Of a DNA stretch of 64,000 nucleotides, positions 8,869-17,353 are shown in pieces. Origin of the DNA: Thiobacillus denitrificans (GTDB lineage Bacteria > Pseudomonadota > Gammaproteobacteria > Burkholderiales > Thiobacillaceae); NCBI GenBank assembly GCA_020723405.1, contig DYIY01000009.1, forward strand, positions 1 through 64,000, in the 5' to 3' direction. A model generated the notes under the pieces. It ran no database searches. It saw only the letters and a program-made list of their open reading frames with translations, and was not told where the DNA came from. The translations under genes were made by a program, and so were the position numbers. The stretch's first letter is position 1; each line of letters begins with the position of its first letter.

Positions 8869-10397
8869 CGGACAAACCCAAACGCAATACCCTTTCCATC
8901 AAACCCGAAACGACCGGTGACAAGCAAGCGACTTCCGGCCCCGCCGGACCCGGCCGCCGCCCCGTGCGGGGACGCCACCAGAAATCCCTGCCCCCCACCC
9001 TGGCCGCCAAGCAGGCCGCCCAGGTTGTCCGGGAGAGTACCGCCGAACCCGCCGCCGGCCCGGACCGTCCCCGCCGGGTGAAACCCGGCGCCAGCGCACC
9101 CCAGGCCCGGCCGCGCAGTGAAGCCCCGGGGCGGGAAAACCGGCCGGCCCGGGGCAAAGGCGAGCCAGGCGGGGATCGGAGCCCCCGGCCGGACGCCAAG
9201 ACCGGGCCCCGCCCGGGGCCGCGCCCCGCCCGCAAGGGACCCGCCCCCCTCCAGCACACCTTCTTCGTCCCCTGCCCCCGGGGGCTGGAAGCCGAACTGG
9301 TCAAGGAAATCGCCGACCTGGGCGGTACCGACCCCATCCCCGCCCCCGGCGGGGTGGCCTGCAAGGGCGACATCACCCTGGGCTGGAAGATCAATCTGTG
9401 GAGCCGTCTGGCCATCCGGGTCCTCTGGCGGGTGGCCGAAGGCCGCTACCGGGACGAGGACGACCTCTATCGGGCCGCCCGGGAACTGGACTGGCCCGCC
9501 TGGTTCGACGTCAGCCGCACCCTGGCCGTCACCACCGTGGGCCGCAACTGCCCCCTGAAGAGCCTCAATTTCGCCAGCCTGAAGATCAAGGACGGGGTCT
9601 GCGACCGTTTCCGCGCCGCCGTGGACGAGCGCCCCAGCGTGGACACCCGGGAGCCCCAGGTGCCCCTGCTGCTGTACCTCACCGACGAGCGTTTCAGCCT
9701 GTACATCGACCTCACCGGCGATCCCCTCAACCGCCGGGGTTACCGGGTGGAAGCCGCCGCCGCCCCCCTCAACGAAAATCTGGCGGCGGGCCTGCTCAAA
9801 CTGGCCGGCTGGACCCCGGACACCCCCCTCTACGACCCCATGATGGGCGGCGGCACCCTGCTCCTGGAGGCCGGGCTCATGGCCCTCCACATCGCCCCGG
9901 GCCTGAAGCGCCACTTTGCCTTCGAAAACCTGAAGAACTTCGAGCCCATCGAATGGCAGCGCCTGCGCAAGAATGCCGAAGGGGAGCGCCTGGAGCCCCG
10001 GCCCCTGCCCCTGTTCGGCTCCGACATCGACCCCCTCATGGTGCGCGCCGCCGGCCTCAACCTGAAGGCCGCCGGACTGCTGGACTGCGTGCGCCTCATG
10101 GAAGCCGATTTCCTGGAAGTGAACCCGCCCACCCCCACGGGCCTCATCGTCAGCAACCCGCCCTACGGCGTACGCCTCTCGGTGGAGGACATGGCCACCT
10201 TCTACCGGGCCATCGGCGACAACCTGAAACAGCACTTCCCCGGCTGGACCGCCTTCCTGCTCTCCGCCGATCCGGAATTCCCCAAGCTGGTGGGGCTTTC
10301 CGCCAACCGCCGCACACCGTTGTTCAATGGCCCCCTGGAATGCCGGCTGTATGAGTACCGGCTGGTGGCGGGGAGCAATCGGCGGCTGCGGGAGTGA
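8859..10397 (+). CDS. THUMP-domain class I RNA N2-guanine methyltransferase (RlmL-like)
   Basis: A protein of 512 residues that should methylate a guanine in 23S rRNA. The first ~130 residues are low-complexity Pro/Arg/Gly/Ala-rich and presumably disordered. A THUMP region follows from about FFVPCPRGLEAELVKEIADL, and the methylase domain has LYDPMMGGGTLLLEAGLMA, LFGSDIDPLMVRAA and the catalytic VSNPPYG. The GTG start at 8859 has AAGGA six bases upstream; that site lies inside tlpA. It corresponds to the methylase half of E. coli RlmKL; the RlmK half is absent. Confidence 0.85.
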   Translation: MSSSDKPKRNTLSIKPETTGDKQATSGPAGPGRRPVRGRHQKSLPPTLAAKQAAQVVRESTAEPAAGPDRPRRVKPGASAPQARPRSEAPGRENRPARGKGEPGGDRSPRPDAKTGPRPGPRPARKGPAPLQHTFFVPCPRGLEAELVKEIADLGGTDPIPAPGGVACKGDITLGWKINLWSRLAIRVLWRVAEGRYRDEDDLYRAARELDWPAWFDVSRTLAVTTVGRNCPLKSLNFASLKIKDGVCDRFRAAVDERPSVDTREPQVPLLLYLTDERFSLYIDLTGDPLNRRGYRVEAAAAPLNENLAAGLLKLAGWTPDTPLYDPMMGGGTLLLEAGLMALHIAPGLKRHFAFENLKNFEPIEWQRLRKNAEGERLEPRPLPLFGSDIDPLMVRAAGLNLKAAGLLDCVRLMEADFLEVNPPTPTGLIVSNPPYGVRLSVEDMATFYRAIGDNLKQHFPGWTAFLLSADPEFPKLVGLSANRRTPLFNGPLECRLYEYRLVAGSNRRLRE

Positions 10398-10403
10398 CGG
10401 GGG

Positions 10404-10428
10404 CCTGTCCCGATTCCGTCGGGACAGG
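10404..10428 (+). terminator. Hairpin after the RNA methylase gene
   Basis: CCTGTCCCGA and TCGGGACAGG are perfect 10-base arms around a TTCCG loop, 6 bases after the stop codon. There is no T-run, so it may be a weak terminator or a 3'-end stabilising hairpin. The remaining bases to 10604 show no gene. Confidence 0.55.
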
Positions 10429-10604
10429 GCTCCGTAGTGGCGCTGGCATGACCATGGGCAGGGGCTTGATGGTGCCCATCAACCGGTTTGTCCGGCGCGC
10501 CCGGGGCGATGAACGGGGGGGCCTTCACCGCTTGCGGGCGTACAGACTGGCGGCACCCGCTTCAGCCAACCAACCGGCAAAGCCCGCCGTTCCCGGACCT
10601 TCCA

Positions 10605-11255
10605 TCAGCCCCCCGGCTCCGTCTTCACCACCATCTCGATCAACTGCCCCAGCGTCCTTGCCCCCATCTTCTCCATGATCTTGGCCCGGTGGCCTTCGAC
10701 GGTGCGCACCGAGAGGCCCAGGTCGCCGGCGATGACCTTGTTGAGCTTGCCGTGGCGCAGTTGCTCCAGAACTTCCCGTTCGCGGGGGGTCAGGGTGGCC
10801 AGGTTGCGGCTGGTCTGGCTCATACGGTCTTCCTGTTCCCAGACCTGGCCGAACTTGTCGAGGGCGGCCTGGATGGCGTCGAGCAGGGTCTGGTCGTTGA
10901 AGGGCTTTTGCAGGAATTCGAAAGCGCCGGCTTTCATGGCGCGCACGGTGATGGGCACGTCGCCGTGGCCGGTGACGATGATGACCGGCAGGTGGGCGCC
11001 TTCCCGGGCGAGTTTTTCCTGGAGTTCGATGCCGCTCATGCCGGGCATGCGGATGTCCAGCACCAGGCAGCCGCGCGTGCCGGGGTGATAGGCGGCAAGG
11101 AATTCGTTGGCGTTGGTGTAGGTCTTCACGTGGAGTCCGACCTGTTCCACCAGCCAGCGGATGGCGTCGCGCACGGCGGGATTGTCGTCCACCACGAAGA
11201 CGGTGGGTTTCTGCGCATGGGCGGCTTTAGGCACTTGGGCGGCTTTCATCAACAT
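10605..11255 (-). CDS. FixJ/NarL-family response regulator 1
   Basis: A protein of 216 residues: receiver domain with VVDDN, the phosphorylated Asp in VLDIRMPGMSG, the Thr in IIVTGHGD and KPF, then a LuxR-type helix-turn-helix (LTPREREVLEQL, LSVRTVEGHRAKIMEKM). The ATG at 11255 has GGAG seven bases upstream, and the gene overlaps the kinase gene by 29 bases, so kinase and regulator form a cognate pair. Order acyl-CoA dehydrogenase, kinase, regulator indicates one operon. It is a paralogue of the regulator at 20364-21044 and a candidate to bind the CGTR-N4-YACG boxes of the island. Confidence 0.92.
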   Translation of the reverse strand: MLMKAAQVPKAAHAQKPTVFVVDDNPAVRDAIRWLVEQVGLHVKTYTNANEFLAAYHPGTRGCLVLDIRMPGMSGIELQEKLAREGAHLPVIIVTGHGDVPITVRAMKAGAFEFLQKPFNDQTLLDAIQAALDKFGQVWEQEDRMSQTSRNLATLTPREREVLEQLRHGKLNKVIAGDLGLSVRTVEGHRAKIMEKMGARTLGQLIEMVVKTEPGG

Positions 11256-13701
11256 GGGCTTGCTCCTCGCCGGGCAAGGTGAAACAGAAGGTGGCGCCTT
11301 GTTCCGAATTGGCTTCCAGCCAGAGGCGGCCGCCGTGGGCCTCGATCAGGCTCTGGCTGATGCCCAGGCCGATGCCCAGGCCGTTGGGCTTGGTGGTGTA
11401 GAAGGGTTCGAACAGCCGATCCGCAGTTTCGGCAGGACAGCCGCGGCCGCCGTCGCCGATGCAGACGCGCACTGCGCGGCGGGCGTGGCGGCTGGCCTTG
11501 ATGGCCAGGCGGCGGCGTTCTTCCGGCAGGCCGGCCATGGCGTCCATGCCGTTGCGCACCAGGTTGAGCATGACCTGTTCGATCTGGATCGGGTCCACCC
11601 GCACGCGCGGCAGGTTGCGGGCAATCTCCAGGCTGACGCAGATCTGGTTCTGGCGCACCTCGGATTGGATGAAGCCGGCCACCTCGTGGATCACGTCGCT
11701 CAGCTTGACGCGCTGCCGGGGCGCGTTGCCCTTGCGGGCGAAATTGCGCAGGCGGCGGAAGATTTCGCTGCCCAGCTCCGCCTGGCGGACCACCTGCTCC
11801 AGGCCGTAGCGGATCCGCTCGGTCTGGCCCTCGCCGGATTGCAGGATGCGCAGGCAGGTCTGGGCGTAGGTGGTGATGGCGCAGAGGGGCTGGTTCAGCT
11901 CGTGGGCCAGGCCGGAAGTCATCTCGCCCAGGGTGCTCAGGCGCGCCACGTGGGCCAGTTCGGCCTGGTGCTGGCGGCCGCGCTCTTCAGCCTTGACCAG
12001 ATCGGTGATGTCGTGGCCGGTGGATATGTAATGGGTGATGCAGCCCTGGGCATCCTTGAGCGGGGTGATGGTCTTCTGCTCGTGGAACAGCTCGCCGCCC
12101 TTCTTGCGGTTCACCAGGACGCCCCGGAACACACCGCCGGCACTGATGGTGCGCCACAGCTCGGCATAGAACTTCTCGTCGTGGACGCCGGAGCGGAGAA
12201 AGTAGGTCTTGTGGCCCAGCACCTCCTCCTGCGTGTAGCCGGTGAGCCGTTCGAAGGCCGGATTCACGTATTCGATGCGCCGGTCCAGGTCGGTGATGAT
12301 GACCGAATCGGCGGTCTGTTCCAGGGCGCCGGACAGTTTGCGCATGTGGGCTTCGGCCCGCTCCCGCTGGAGTTCGCCGCCCACCCATTGGGACATGAGC
12401 TTGAGGATTTCCCGGTCGGCTGAGCCGAACGGCTTGGCGCGCGGCGTCTGGCTGGCGAAGCAGAGGGTGCCGTAGAGACCACCGTCCACCTGCACGCGCA
12501 TGCCGATGTAAGCCTCCAGGCCGTGCCGCACGTAGGTGGGGTGGGTGCGCCATTCGGTGCTGGCGGCGTGCTCGAAGGCCACCGGCTCGCCGGAGAACAC
12601 GGTGGAGGCGCAATAGGTCTCCTCCAGATCCTTGCTCACCCCGGCGCTGTATTCGGGATGGTCGCTCACCGCGTCCAGCACCTCGAAGCACTGGCCGTTG
12701 ATATGGGACAGGATGCCGATGGGCAGGCCGAACTGCTCGCAGCCCAGCATGAGCAGGCGGTGCAACTTCTCCTCCAGGCTCAGGGTGGGTGCCGAGCTGA
12801 TCTCGTGGAAGGCGCGCAACACCGTCGCATGCAGGCGCAGTTCCTCCTCGGCCCGTTCCCGTTCCCGCTCCGAGGCGACCCGGTCGGTGACGTCCTGGAG
12901 GATCAGCATGACGCCGCGCTGGCCGGTCCGGTAGGCCAGAGGCGCCGGAGTGACTTCCAGGTAGCGCGACCCCGTGCCGGGTGGGCCCAGTGCCAGGATT
13001 TCCGGCGCCAGCCGCTCCATGGCCTCCAGGCTGCGCTCCAGCAGGTCGCCGAGCCGGGCCCGTTCCGGCCCGGGGAACAGCTCCGCCAGGGGCCGGCCCA
13101 GGGCGCCCCGCTCGCTCACGCCCAGGGTGGCCAGGGCCTGGCGGTTGAGGGTGAGGATGGCGCCGGCCGGGTCCACGGTCAGCACGCCGATGGGGGCGTG
13201 GTCCAGCAACTGGTCCAGGTAGTGGCTGGCCTCGGGTTGCAGCAGGGGCAACTTCTCCAGGCGGATCTGGGCGTTGGCGATGGTGTTGAGGTAGCGGCTG
13301 CGCTGGCGGCGCCGGTCCACCGCGTCGCGGATCGCGGCGGGCAGCTCTTCCAGCTCGGCCACCGACCAGGGCGCCACCTCGTTGCCCAGGAAGGGGCTGA
13401 ACATCAGGGTGCGCTTGAGCTGCGCGCAGCGGGCCGGCGCGCTGAGGATGAGGATGGGCACGTGCTTGTCGTAGGCGTGGATGCGCTGGGCGACCCGCAC
13501 CGGCTCCTCCAGGGCCAGGCCCAGCACCACCGTGTCGGCGGGGCGGCGGCCTTCCTGGAAGGCTTGGTAGAGCCGCTCCTGGCTGGGCAGCGAGACCAGC
13601 TTCAGCGCCGGCTCCAGGTGCCCGCGCAGGGTCGCGGCGAGGGCGTCCTCGATACCCACCAAGTGGATGACGCTGTCCGCCGGGGTGGGGGAGACGGTCA
13701 T
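11227..13701 (-). CDS. Soluble multi-sensor histidine kinase 1 (PAS-GAF-PAS)
   Basis: A protein of 824 residues with no membrane segment. The N-terminal ~125 residues look like a degenerate receiver, followed by a PAS domain (LLDHAPIGVLTVDPAGAIL, ~170-285), a GAF domain (~295-450), a second PAS (ALEQTADSVIITDLDRRIEY, ~460-575), a HisKA domain with the phospho-acceptor in GLAHELNQPLCAI and an ATPase domain (GDGGRGCP, GIGLGISQSLIEAHGG). The layout resembles TodS/StyS/FixL-type sensors of aromatic compounds, redox or oxygen. It starts 5 bases after the dehydrogenase stop and overlaps its regulator. Confidence 0.9.
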   Translation of the reverse strand: MTVSPTPADSVIHLVGIEDALAATLRGHLEPALKLVSLPSQERLYQAFQEGRRPADTVVLGLALEEPVRVAQRIHAYDKHVPILILSAPARCAQLKRTLMFSPFLGNEVAPWSVAELEELPAAIRDAVDRRRQRSRYLNTIANAQIRLEKLPLLQPEASHYLDQLLDHAPIGVLTVDPAGAILTLNRQALATLGVSERGALGRPLAELFPGPERARLGDLLERSLEAMERLAPEILALGPPGTGSRYLEVTPAPLAYRTGQRGVMLILQDVTDRVASERERERAEEELRLHATVLRAFHEISSAPTLSLEEKLHRLLMLGCEQFGLPIGILSHINGQCFEVLDAVSDHPEYSAGVSKDLEETYCASTVFSGEPVAFEHAASTEWRTHPTYVRHGLEAYIGMRVQVDGGLYGTLCFASQTPRAKPFGSADREILKLMSQWVGGELQRERAEAHMRKLSGALEQTADSVIITDLDRRIEYVNPAFERLTGYTQEEVLGHKTYFLRSGVHDEKFYAELWRTISAGGVFRGVLVNRKKGGELFHEQKTITPLKDAQGCITHYISTGHDITDLVKAEERGRQHQAELAHVARLSTLGEMTSGLAHELNQPLCAITTYAQTCLRILQSGEGQTERIRYGLEQVVRQAELGSEIFRRLRNFARKGNAPRQRVKLSDVIHEVAGFIQSEVRQNQICVSLEIARNLPRVRVDPIQIEQVMLNLVRNGMDAMAGLPEERRRLAIKASRHARRAVRVCIGDGGRGCPAETADRLFEPFYTTKPNGLGIGLGISQSLIEAHGGRLWLEANSEQGATFCFTLPGEEQAHVDESRPSA

Positions 13702-13706
13702 GCCCC

Positions 13707-14918
13707 TCAGTCCGACAACAAGGGCTGGCCCAACAGGGCGCGGCCGATCCAGACGCGCAGGATGTCCGTGGTGGGCGACATGAGATGGGCCGCGCGCGCG
13801 TCACGGAGCAGCCGGTGCATGCGCGAGCCGTTGCGATAGCCGATGCCGCCGCTCAGGGTCATGGCCTCGTTGACCAGGTTCACCGCGCAATCCGCCACCT
13901 CCACCTTGGCCGCCATCACCGCCGTCAGGGCGTCCGGCTCGCCCGCGTCGAAGCTGGCGGCGGCATGGTAGGTGAGGCGGCGGGTGCGCTCCAGCACGGC
14001 CCACAGGCTGCCCAGGCGGTGTTGCAGCACGGATGACTGGGCCAGACTGGAACCGGTGTGGGTGTGGTAGCGCCGCACCAGATGGCGCCGCGCCTCTTCC
14101 AGGGCGGTGGTGGCCACGCCCAGGAAGGTCCCGGCCATGGCGATGAGGAAATAGGGCGTGACCACGTTGAAGATGTACCAGATCTGGTCGCCCTCCTTGC
14201 CCAGAAGGTTGTTGCTGGGAATGCGCGCGCCGTGCAGTTCCAGGGTGCGTGAGGAGTTGCCGCGCATGCCCAGGCCATCCCAGTCGGCGCCCCATTTCAT
14301 GCCCTCGCAATCGGCGGGCAGCACCACGCAGGAGAACTGGCCGATGGGCGCCTCCGGCGAGGCGGCCACCGCCGACACCACGTAGGAATCCGCGTGGCCG
14401 CCGTTGGTGACGAAGGTCTTGCTGCCGGTGAGGCGGTACTCCTCGGCGGAGATCGCCTCCAGCGCAGTCTGGGGCAGGTAGAAGTGGGCACCGGTGCCCG
14501 CCTCGCTGAGGGACAGGGTGGTGATGTGGCGGCCTGCGCAGATGGGGGTCAGGAAGCGTTCCTGCTGGTCCGGCGTGGCGTTGGCGGCGATCACCGAGGC
14601 GCCGACGCAATGCATGCCGTAGCAGATGGCGGTGGAGGCGCATTCCTGCCCCAGCAGCTCGCACACCTTGGCGAGGGCCAGCAGGCCGTGGCCGTTGCCA
14701 CCGTAGGCGGTGGGCACCACCAGGCCGCCGAAACCCGCGTTCTGCAGGGCACGGATGCCCGGTTCCGGCCAGCGGGCCTGGGCGTCGATGGCCACCGCGT
14801 TGGGCGCGACCACATCCTTGGCGATTTCCTGGACCTTGTATAACGTAGCCTGCAAATCACTGCCGTGCATGGGAGACACCCGATTCGGTTCGCGGCTGGT
14901 CAGGGGAAGGACCGGCAT
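13707..14918 (-). CDS. Acyl-CoA dehydrogenase family protein
   Basis: A flavoprotein of 403 residues, probably oxidising an acyl-CoA at the alpha-beta bond. Family features are the N-terminal helical domain, STAICYGMHCVGASVIAAN, TGSKTFVTNGGHADSYVV and the C-terminal LSGGIGYRNGSRMHRLLRDARA. Two signatures are off consensus: SEAGTGAHF where SEPxAGSD is usual, and SPTTDILR where GTSEI is usual. It may therefore act on an unusual substrate. The ATG at 14918 has AGGAGG four bases upstream; an in-frame ATG at 14870 lacks a ribosome site. It heads the operon with kinase 1 and regulator 1, so it may be a product-side enzyme of the hydroxylase pathway. Confidence 0.85.
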   Translation of the reverse strand: MPVLPLTSREPNRVSPMHGSDLQATLYKVQEIAKDVVAPNAVAIDAQARWPEPGIRALQNAGFGGLVVPTAYGGNGHGLLALAKVCELLGQECASTAICYGMHCVGASVIAANATPDQQERFLTPICAGRHITTLSLSEAGTGAHFYLPQTALEAISAEEYRLTGSKTFVTNGGHADSYVVSAVAASPEAPIGQFSCVVLPADCEGMKWGADWDGLGMRGNSSRTLELHGARIPSNNLLGKEGDQIWYIFNVVTPYFLIAMAGTFLGVATTALEEARRHLVRRYHTHTGSSLAQSSVLQHRLGSLWAVLERTRRLTYHAAASFDAGEPDALTAVMAAKVEVADCAVNLVNEAMTLSGGIGYRNGSRMHRLLRDARAAHLMSPTTDILRVWIGRALLGQPLLSD

Positions 14919-14976
14919 GACGCCTCCTGGATGCTACGCAGGGGACCGGGCTGGAACAACCCGGCGCCCACAATGG

Positions 14977-15008
14977 AAAAAACCCCCGTGGCCGGAGGCG
15001 TCGGGGGG
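14977..15008 (-). terminator. Rho-independent terminator of the small-protein operon
   Basis: On the minus strand CCCCCG and CGGGGG pair around 13 bases and are followed by TTTTTT. It lies 79 bases after the stop of the 100-residue protein and before the dehydrogenase operon, separating the two transcription units. Confidence 0.75.
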
Positions 15009-15086
15009 AACGCCGTGCCGACGACCCGATGGCACGGCGCCGGCCGTCGGCGAGGGGATCACGCGGCCGTCAGCATGGCGAACCTG

Positions 15087-15389
15087 TCAGTGGTGCTCAA
15101 TCAGGGAAAAAGAGAGCACCTTCTCCACCGATTCGATGCGGTTCGCATTGGTGCCCACCACGCAGGAACCCCGCTTGTCGCAGCCCCAGAGATGATAGGC
15201 ACGGAACTCCAGCAGGTCGTTCGGCAACTGCTCGCGATGGGGCATGGCGCGGGAATCCAGGGTCTCGGCGGAGTTTTCCTGGCGCAGGGACTGCTTGATG
15301 CGGGCGATTTCGCCCAGCAGATCCTGGGCGCTGTCGCCGTTCCAGCGGCCCACCACCCGGCCGGTGTTGGTCTTGATTTCGTCGGACAT
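15087..15389 (-). CDS. Unrecognised 100-residue protein
   Basis: I do not recognise this protein. It is 100 residues, soluble, begins MSDEIKTNTGRVVGRWNGDS and has a short Cys-containing segment WGCDKRGSC followed by VVGTNANRIESVEKVL; the C-terminus is IEHH. The ATG follows a GGAG-like site in the 13-base gap after the Nif11-like gene, so the two are one operon under the promoter at 15761-15827. The paired Cys residues and terminal His residues could bind metal or form a disulfide; this is only a possibility. Codon use matches the neighbours, which supports a real gene. Confidence 0.75.
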   Translation of the reverse strand: MSDEIKTNTGRVVGRWNGDSAQDLLGEIARIKQSLRQENSAETLDSRAMPHREQLPNDLLEFRAYHLWGCDKRGSCVVGTNANRIESVEKVLSFSLIEHH

Positions 15390-15402
15390 GGCGTTCTCCG
15401 GG

Positions 15403-15681
15403 TCAGAAACGGTCGGCGATCATGCGCAGCACGACCTTGGGAATCACCCAGTTGCTGCCCTGCTTCTGTTCCTGTACCGCGATCAGCAGTTCATCGCGGG
15501 AGAAGTGGATGCCGCTGCCGGCCGCCAGTTCCCGGTACAACTTGATGAAGCTTTCCTTGTCCGGCGCGCTGTCCAGTTTTTCCAGCAGTGCCGGATTGTT
15601 CATCACGGCCTCGCCGAAACGCTTGATGTTCTTCTCGAAGGGACGCGCCTGGGCGTCCCGCTCCTGTGCCGCTTGCAACAT
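15403..15681 (-). CDS. Nif11-like small protein
   Basis: A protein of 92 residues. The ATG at 15681 has AGGAG six bases upstream; a longer frame to 15732 has none and would overlap the promoter leader. The central part (FGEAVMNNPALLEKLDSAPDKESFIKLYRELAA, then GIHFSRDELLIAV; read as two segments) follows the Nif11 domain pattern of a helix, NPxLxEKL, and Gly-hydrophobic-x-F-xxxEL. Nif11 domains occur in proteins of nitrogen-fixing bacteria and as leader peptides of RiPP precursors. There is no Gly-Gly cleavage motif and no Cys-rich core, so it is not an obvious RiPP precursor. It is first in an operon that shares its promoter with alkB. Confidence 0.7.
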   Translation of the reverse strand: MLQAAQERDAQARPFEKNIKRFGEAVMNNPALLEKLDSAPDKESFIKLYRELAAGSGIHFSRDELLIAVQEQKQGSNWVIPKVVLRMIADRF

Positions 15682-15734
15682 ATCAGTCTCCTCTTCCTCG
15701 GATGATCTCGCTCCGGCCGGGGCCGGACCCACGA

Positions 15735-15757
15735 CAACCCCTGTTCGGACAGGGTTG
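15735..15757 (-). promoter_or_regulatory. Hairpin in the 5' leader of the Nif11-like operon
   Basis: CAACCCCTGT and ACAGGGTTG pair with one bulged base around TCGG. The hairpin begins right after the -10 box and would lie near the 5' end of the transcript, where it could protect the mRNA. A related sequence (CCTCCAACCCCTGTGC, minus strand) occurs at about 22515-22530. Confidence 0.5.
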
Positions 15758-15760
15758 GAG

Positions 15761-15827
15761 GATTTATACCCAGGGCCGGGCAGGGGAAAAATCCGTAGGT
15801 CTACGATTCGGAGCCCGTACTTCTACG
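15761..15827 (-). promoter_or_regulatory. Promoter with two CGTA-N4-TACG boxes, shared with alkB
   Basis: On the minus strand GATTTTTC (15793-15786) and TATAAATC (15768-15761) are 17 bases apart, as for -35 and -10 boxes. Upstream are two palindromes, CGTAGACCTACG (15805-15794) and CGTAGAAGTACG (15827-15816), whose centres are 22 bases apart, two helical turns. The alkB promoter repeats the same -35/-10 elements with the same spacing and has a box of the same form, so I infer a common activator, probably one of the two FixJ-type regulators. Confidence 0.75.
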
Positions 15828-15845
15828 CACCCCGGGTTCCGTGCT

Positions 15846-16445
15846 TCAGAAATGCATTCCCACCGCAACGCCCACCAGCAGCGGATCCAGGGTCAGGGTC
15901 TCGATCTTGGCGCCGCCGCCGCCGGGCAGCACGTCGGTCTTCAGGTAGAACTTCTTCAGGTCGACGTTGATGAAGTAATCCTTGTTGATGGCGTAGTCGA
16001 ATCCGATCTCCAGCACGCCGCCGGTATCTGCGGGAAACCCGCGCAGGGTGTCGAAGGTGGGGCCGCTCTTGTCGAAGAACACCGTATGGTGGATACCCGC
16101 GCCCACGTAGGGACTGAAAGCCGACTTCGGCATGAAGTGGTATTGCAGCATCAGGTGGAAGGGAGCCATGCTGGCTTTGCCCAGCACCGTGCCACCAGCG
16201 GAGAAGGTGTGGCGGGTGATGCCGGCCGCCGTGTTGAGGGCCAGGTTATCGTTCAGGTGATAGGTCAGGTTGACGATGGGCTTGACCTCGTTGGTGGCGC
16301 TCACGCCCACCACGGGTGACTCGATGTCGGGGCGGATGTTGGTCAGGCCCAGGCTCACGTCGAGCCCCATTCCGGCATAGGACCAGGTGGCGATCGTCGC
16401 CAGGAAAACGCCCAACAGCTTGGGCAACAGGATGGTCTTGTTCAT
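15846..16445 (-). CDS. OmpW-family outer-membrane protein (AlkL-like)
   Basis: A protein of 199 residues with a signal peptide (LLGVFLATIATWSYA), alternating beta strands and a C-terminal GMHF ending in the Phe typical of outer-membrane barrels. The start at 16445 has GAGGAG five bases upstream; the longer frame adds an unlikely Arg-rich leader. OmpW-type eight-strand barrels include AlkL, which lets alkanes and other hydrophobic substrates cross the outer membrane. Its place inside an AlkB-type hydroxylase island supports that role. VGVSATNEVKPIVNLTYHL and PYVGAGIHHTVFF are the family-like segments. Confidence 0.85.
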   Translation of the reverse strand: MNKTILLPKLLGVFLATIATWSYAGMGLDVSLGLTNIRPDIESPVVGVSATNEVKPIVNLTYHLNDNLALNTAAGITRHTFSAGGTVLGKASMAPFHLMLQYHFMPKSAFSPYVGAGIHHTVFFDKSGPTFDTLRGFPADTGGVLEIGFDYAINKDYFINVDLKKFYLKTDVLPGGGGAKIETLTLDPLLVGVAVGMHF

Positions 16446-16819
16446 TGCGGCTCCTCGTAGCGACGGTAAGGGTTGGGTGCCCCGCCGCGAAGGCGGGGCG
16501 CCTGCCACCGATTACAGGCGCCATGACGGGGAGCGTAAATTGGGTTCTTTACGGGGCGGACACCGTATTGCTACCTGATCTGCACGGGGATACCCGGAGC
16601 CGCCAGCGGCCAGCCTGCCGCTCCCGGTCTTCCCGACCGGCCGATAAGTACTTTCCCTCATCGCCCTGCTTCCCTGCGCTCTGCATAATTCCGGTGCCAG
16701 CCGTCGCCCGGTGGGCGCTTGAGTTCCCACCCGCCAGATCCCAGTCAGCCCTGAGGGGCCCGGCCGGGGTGCCGACAGGCCAGGAAACCCGCCTTCAACG
16801 CCACCGAAAGGAATCCCCC
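16446..16819. promoter_or_regulatory. Divergent control region between the AlkL-like and Fae-like genes
   Basis: This 374-base gap has no gene. It holds two overlapping perfect hairpins near the AlkL side: GCCCCGCC/GGCGGGGC (16479-16499) and GGCGCCTG/CAGGCGCC (16497-16522). Next come an inverted repeat CGTAAA-N8-TTTACG (16534-16553), and CGTATTGCTACC (16564-16575), which matches the CGTR-N4-YACG operator at all but the last base. These could be sites for the island's FixJ-type regulators, but no matching -35/-10 pair is visible here. Confidence 0.5.
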
Positions 16820-17353
16820 TTGAGCAAGATCGTCTTCAAATCCGGAGAAGCCACCGTCCTCGCGCGGGAGGGGCAGTTCACCGACGCCATGCCGGAGATC
16901 CTGGTGGGCAGCGTGGACGGCCCGGTGGGCCACGCTTTCGCCACCATGATGGGCCAGAGTGCCGGCCACACCCGCATGTTTGCCATCCGTGCCTGCAACC
17001 AGCAGGTACGCCCGGCCACCCTGATGGTGCCCAAGGTCACCATGAAGTCCATGGCCTATGTGGATCTGTTCGGCGGGGTGGTGCAATCCGCCACCGCCGA
17101 CGCGGTGCTGGATTGCGTCATCGAGGGCGTCCTGCCCCGGGACCAGGTCAACGACCTGTGCATCGTCAGCCTGGTGTGGATCGATCCCCGTTGCGCCACC
17201 GATGCCAACCTGGACCACCAGGATCTCTACCGCACCAACTACGAGGCCACCAAGCTGGCCATCCGGCGCGCCCTCAACGACGAGCCCTCCATCGACGAGC
17301 TGATCGCCAACCGCCACGTCATCAAGCACGACATGTACGACCCGGAAGCCTGA
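16820..17353 (+). CDS. Formaldehyde-activating enzyme homologue lacking the catalytic His
   Basis: A protein of 177 residues. It starts at a TTG with AAGGA seven bases upstream; no ATG or GTG fits the family's N-terminus. True Fae condenses formaldehyde with tetrahydromethanopterin. The match is clear: GSVDGPVGHAFA, PATLMVPKVT, VIEGVLPRDQVNDLCIVSLVW and NYEATKLAIRRAL. However the catalytic His of Fae (in its AHIDLLIG segment) aligns with Met24 here (AMPEILVG). It is therefore more likely one of the Fae paralogues of unknown role. It is the only enzyme gene of the island on the plus strand, with a ferredoxin gene behind it. Confidence 0.85.
   Translation: MSKIVFKSGEATVLAREGQFTDAMPEILVGSVDGPVGHAFATMMGQSAGHTRMFAIRACNQQVRPATLMVPKVTMKSMAYVDLFGGVVQSATADAVLDCVIEGVLPRDQVNDLCIVSLVWIDPRCATDANLDHQDLYRTNYEATKLAIRRALNDEPSIDELIANRHVIKHDMYDPEA

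Noticed and set aside
15403-15681. RiPP precursor with a Nif11 leader
   Set aside because: There is no Gly-Gly cleavage site, no core peptide rich in Cys, Ser or Thr, and no modification enzyme beside it.
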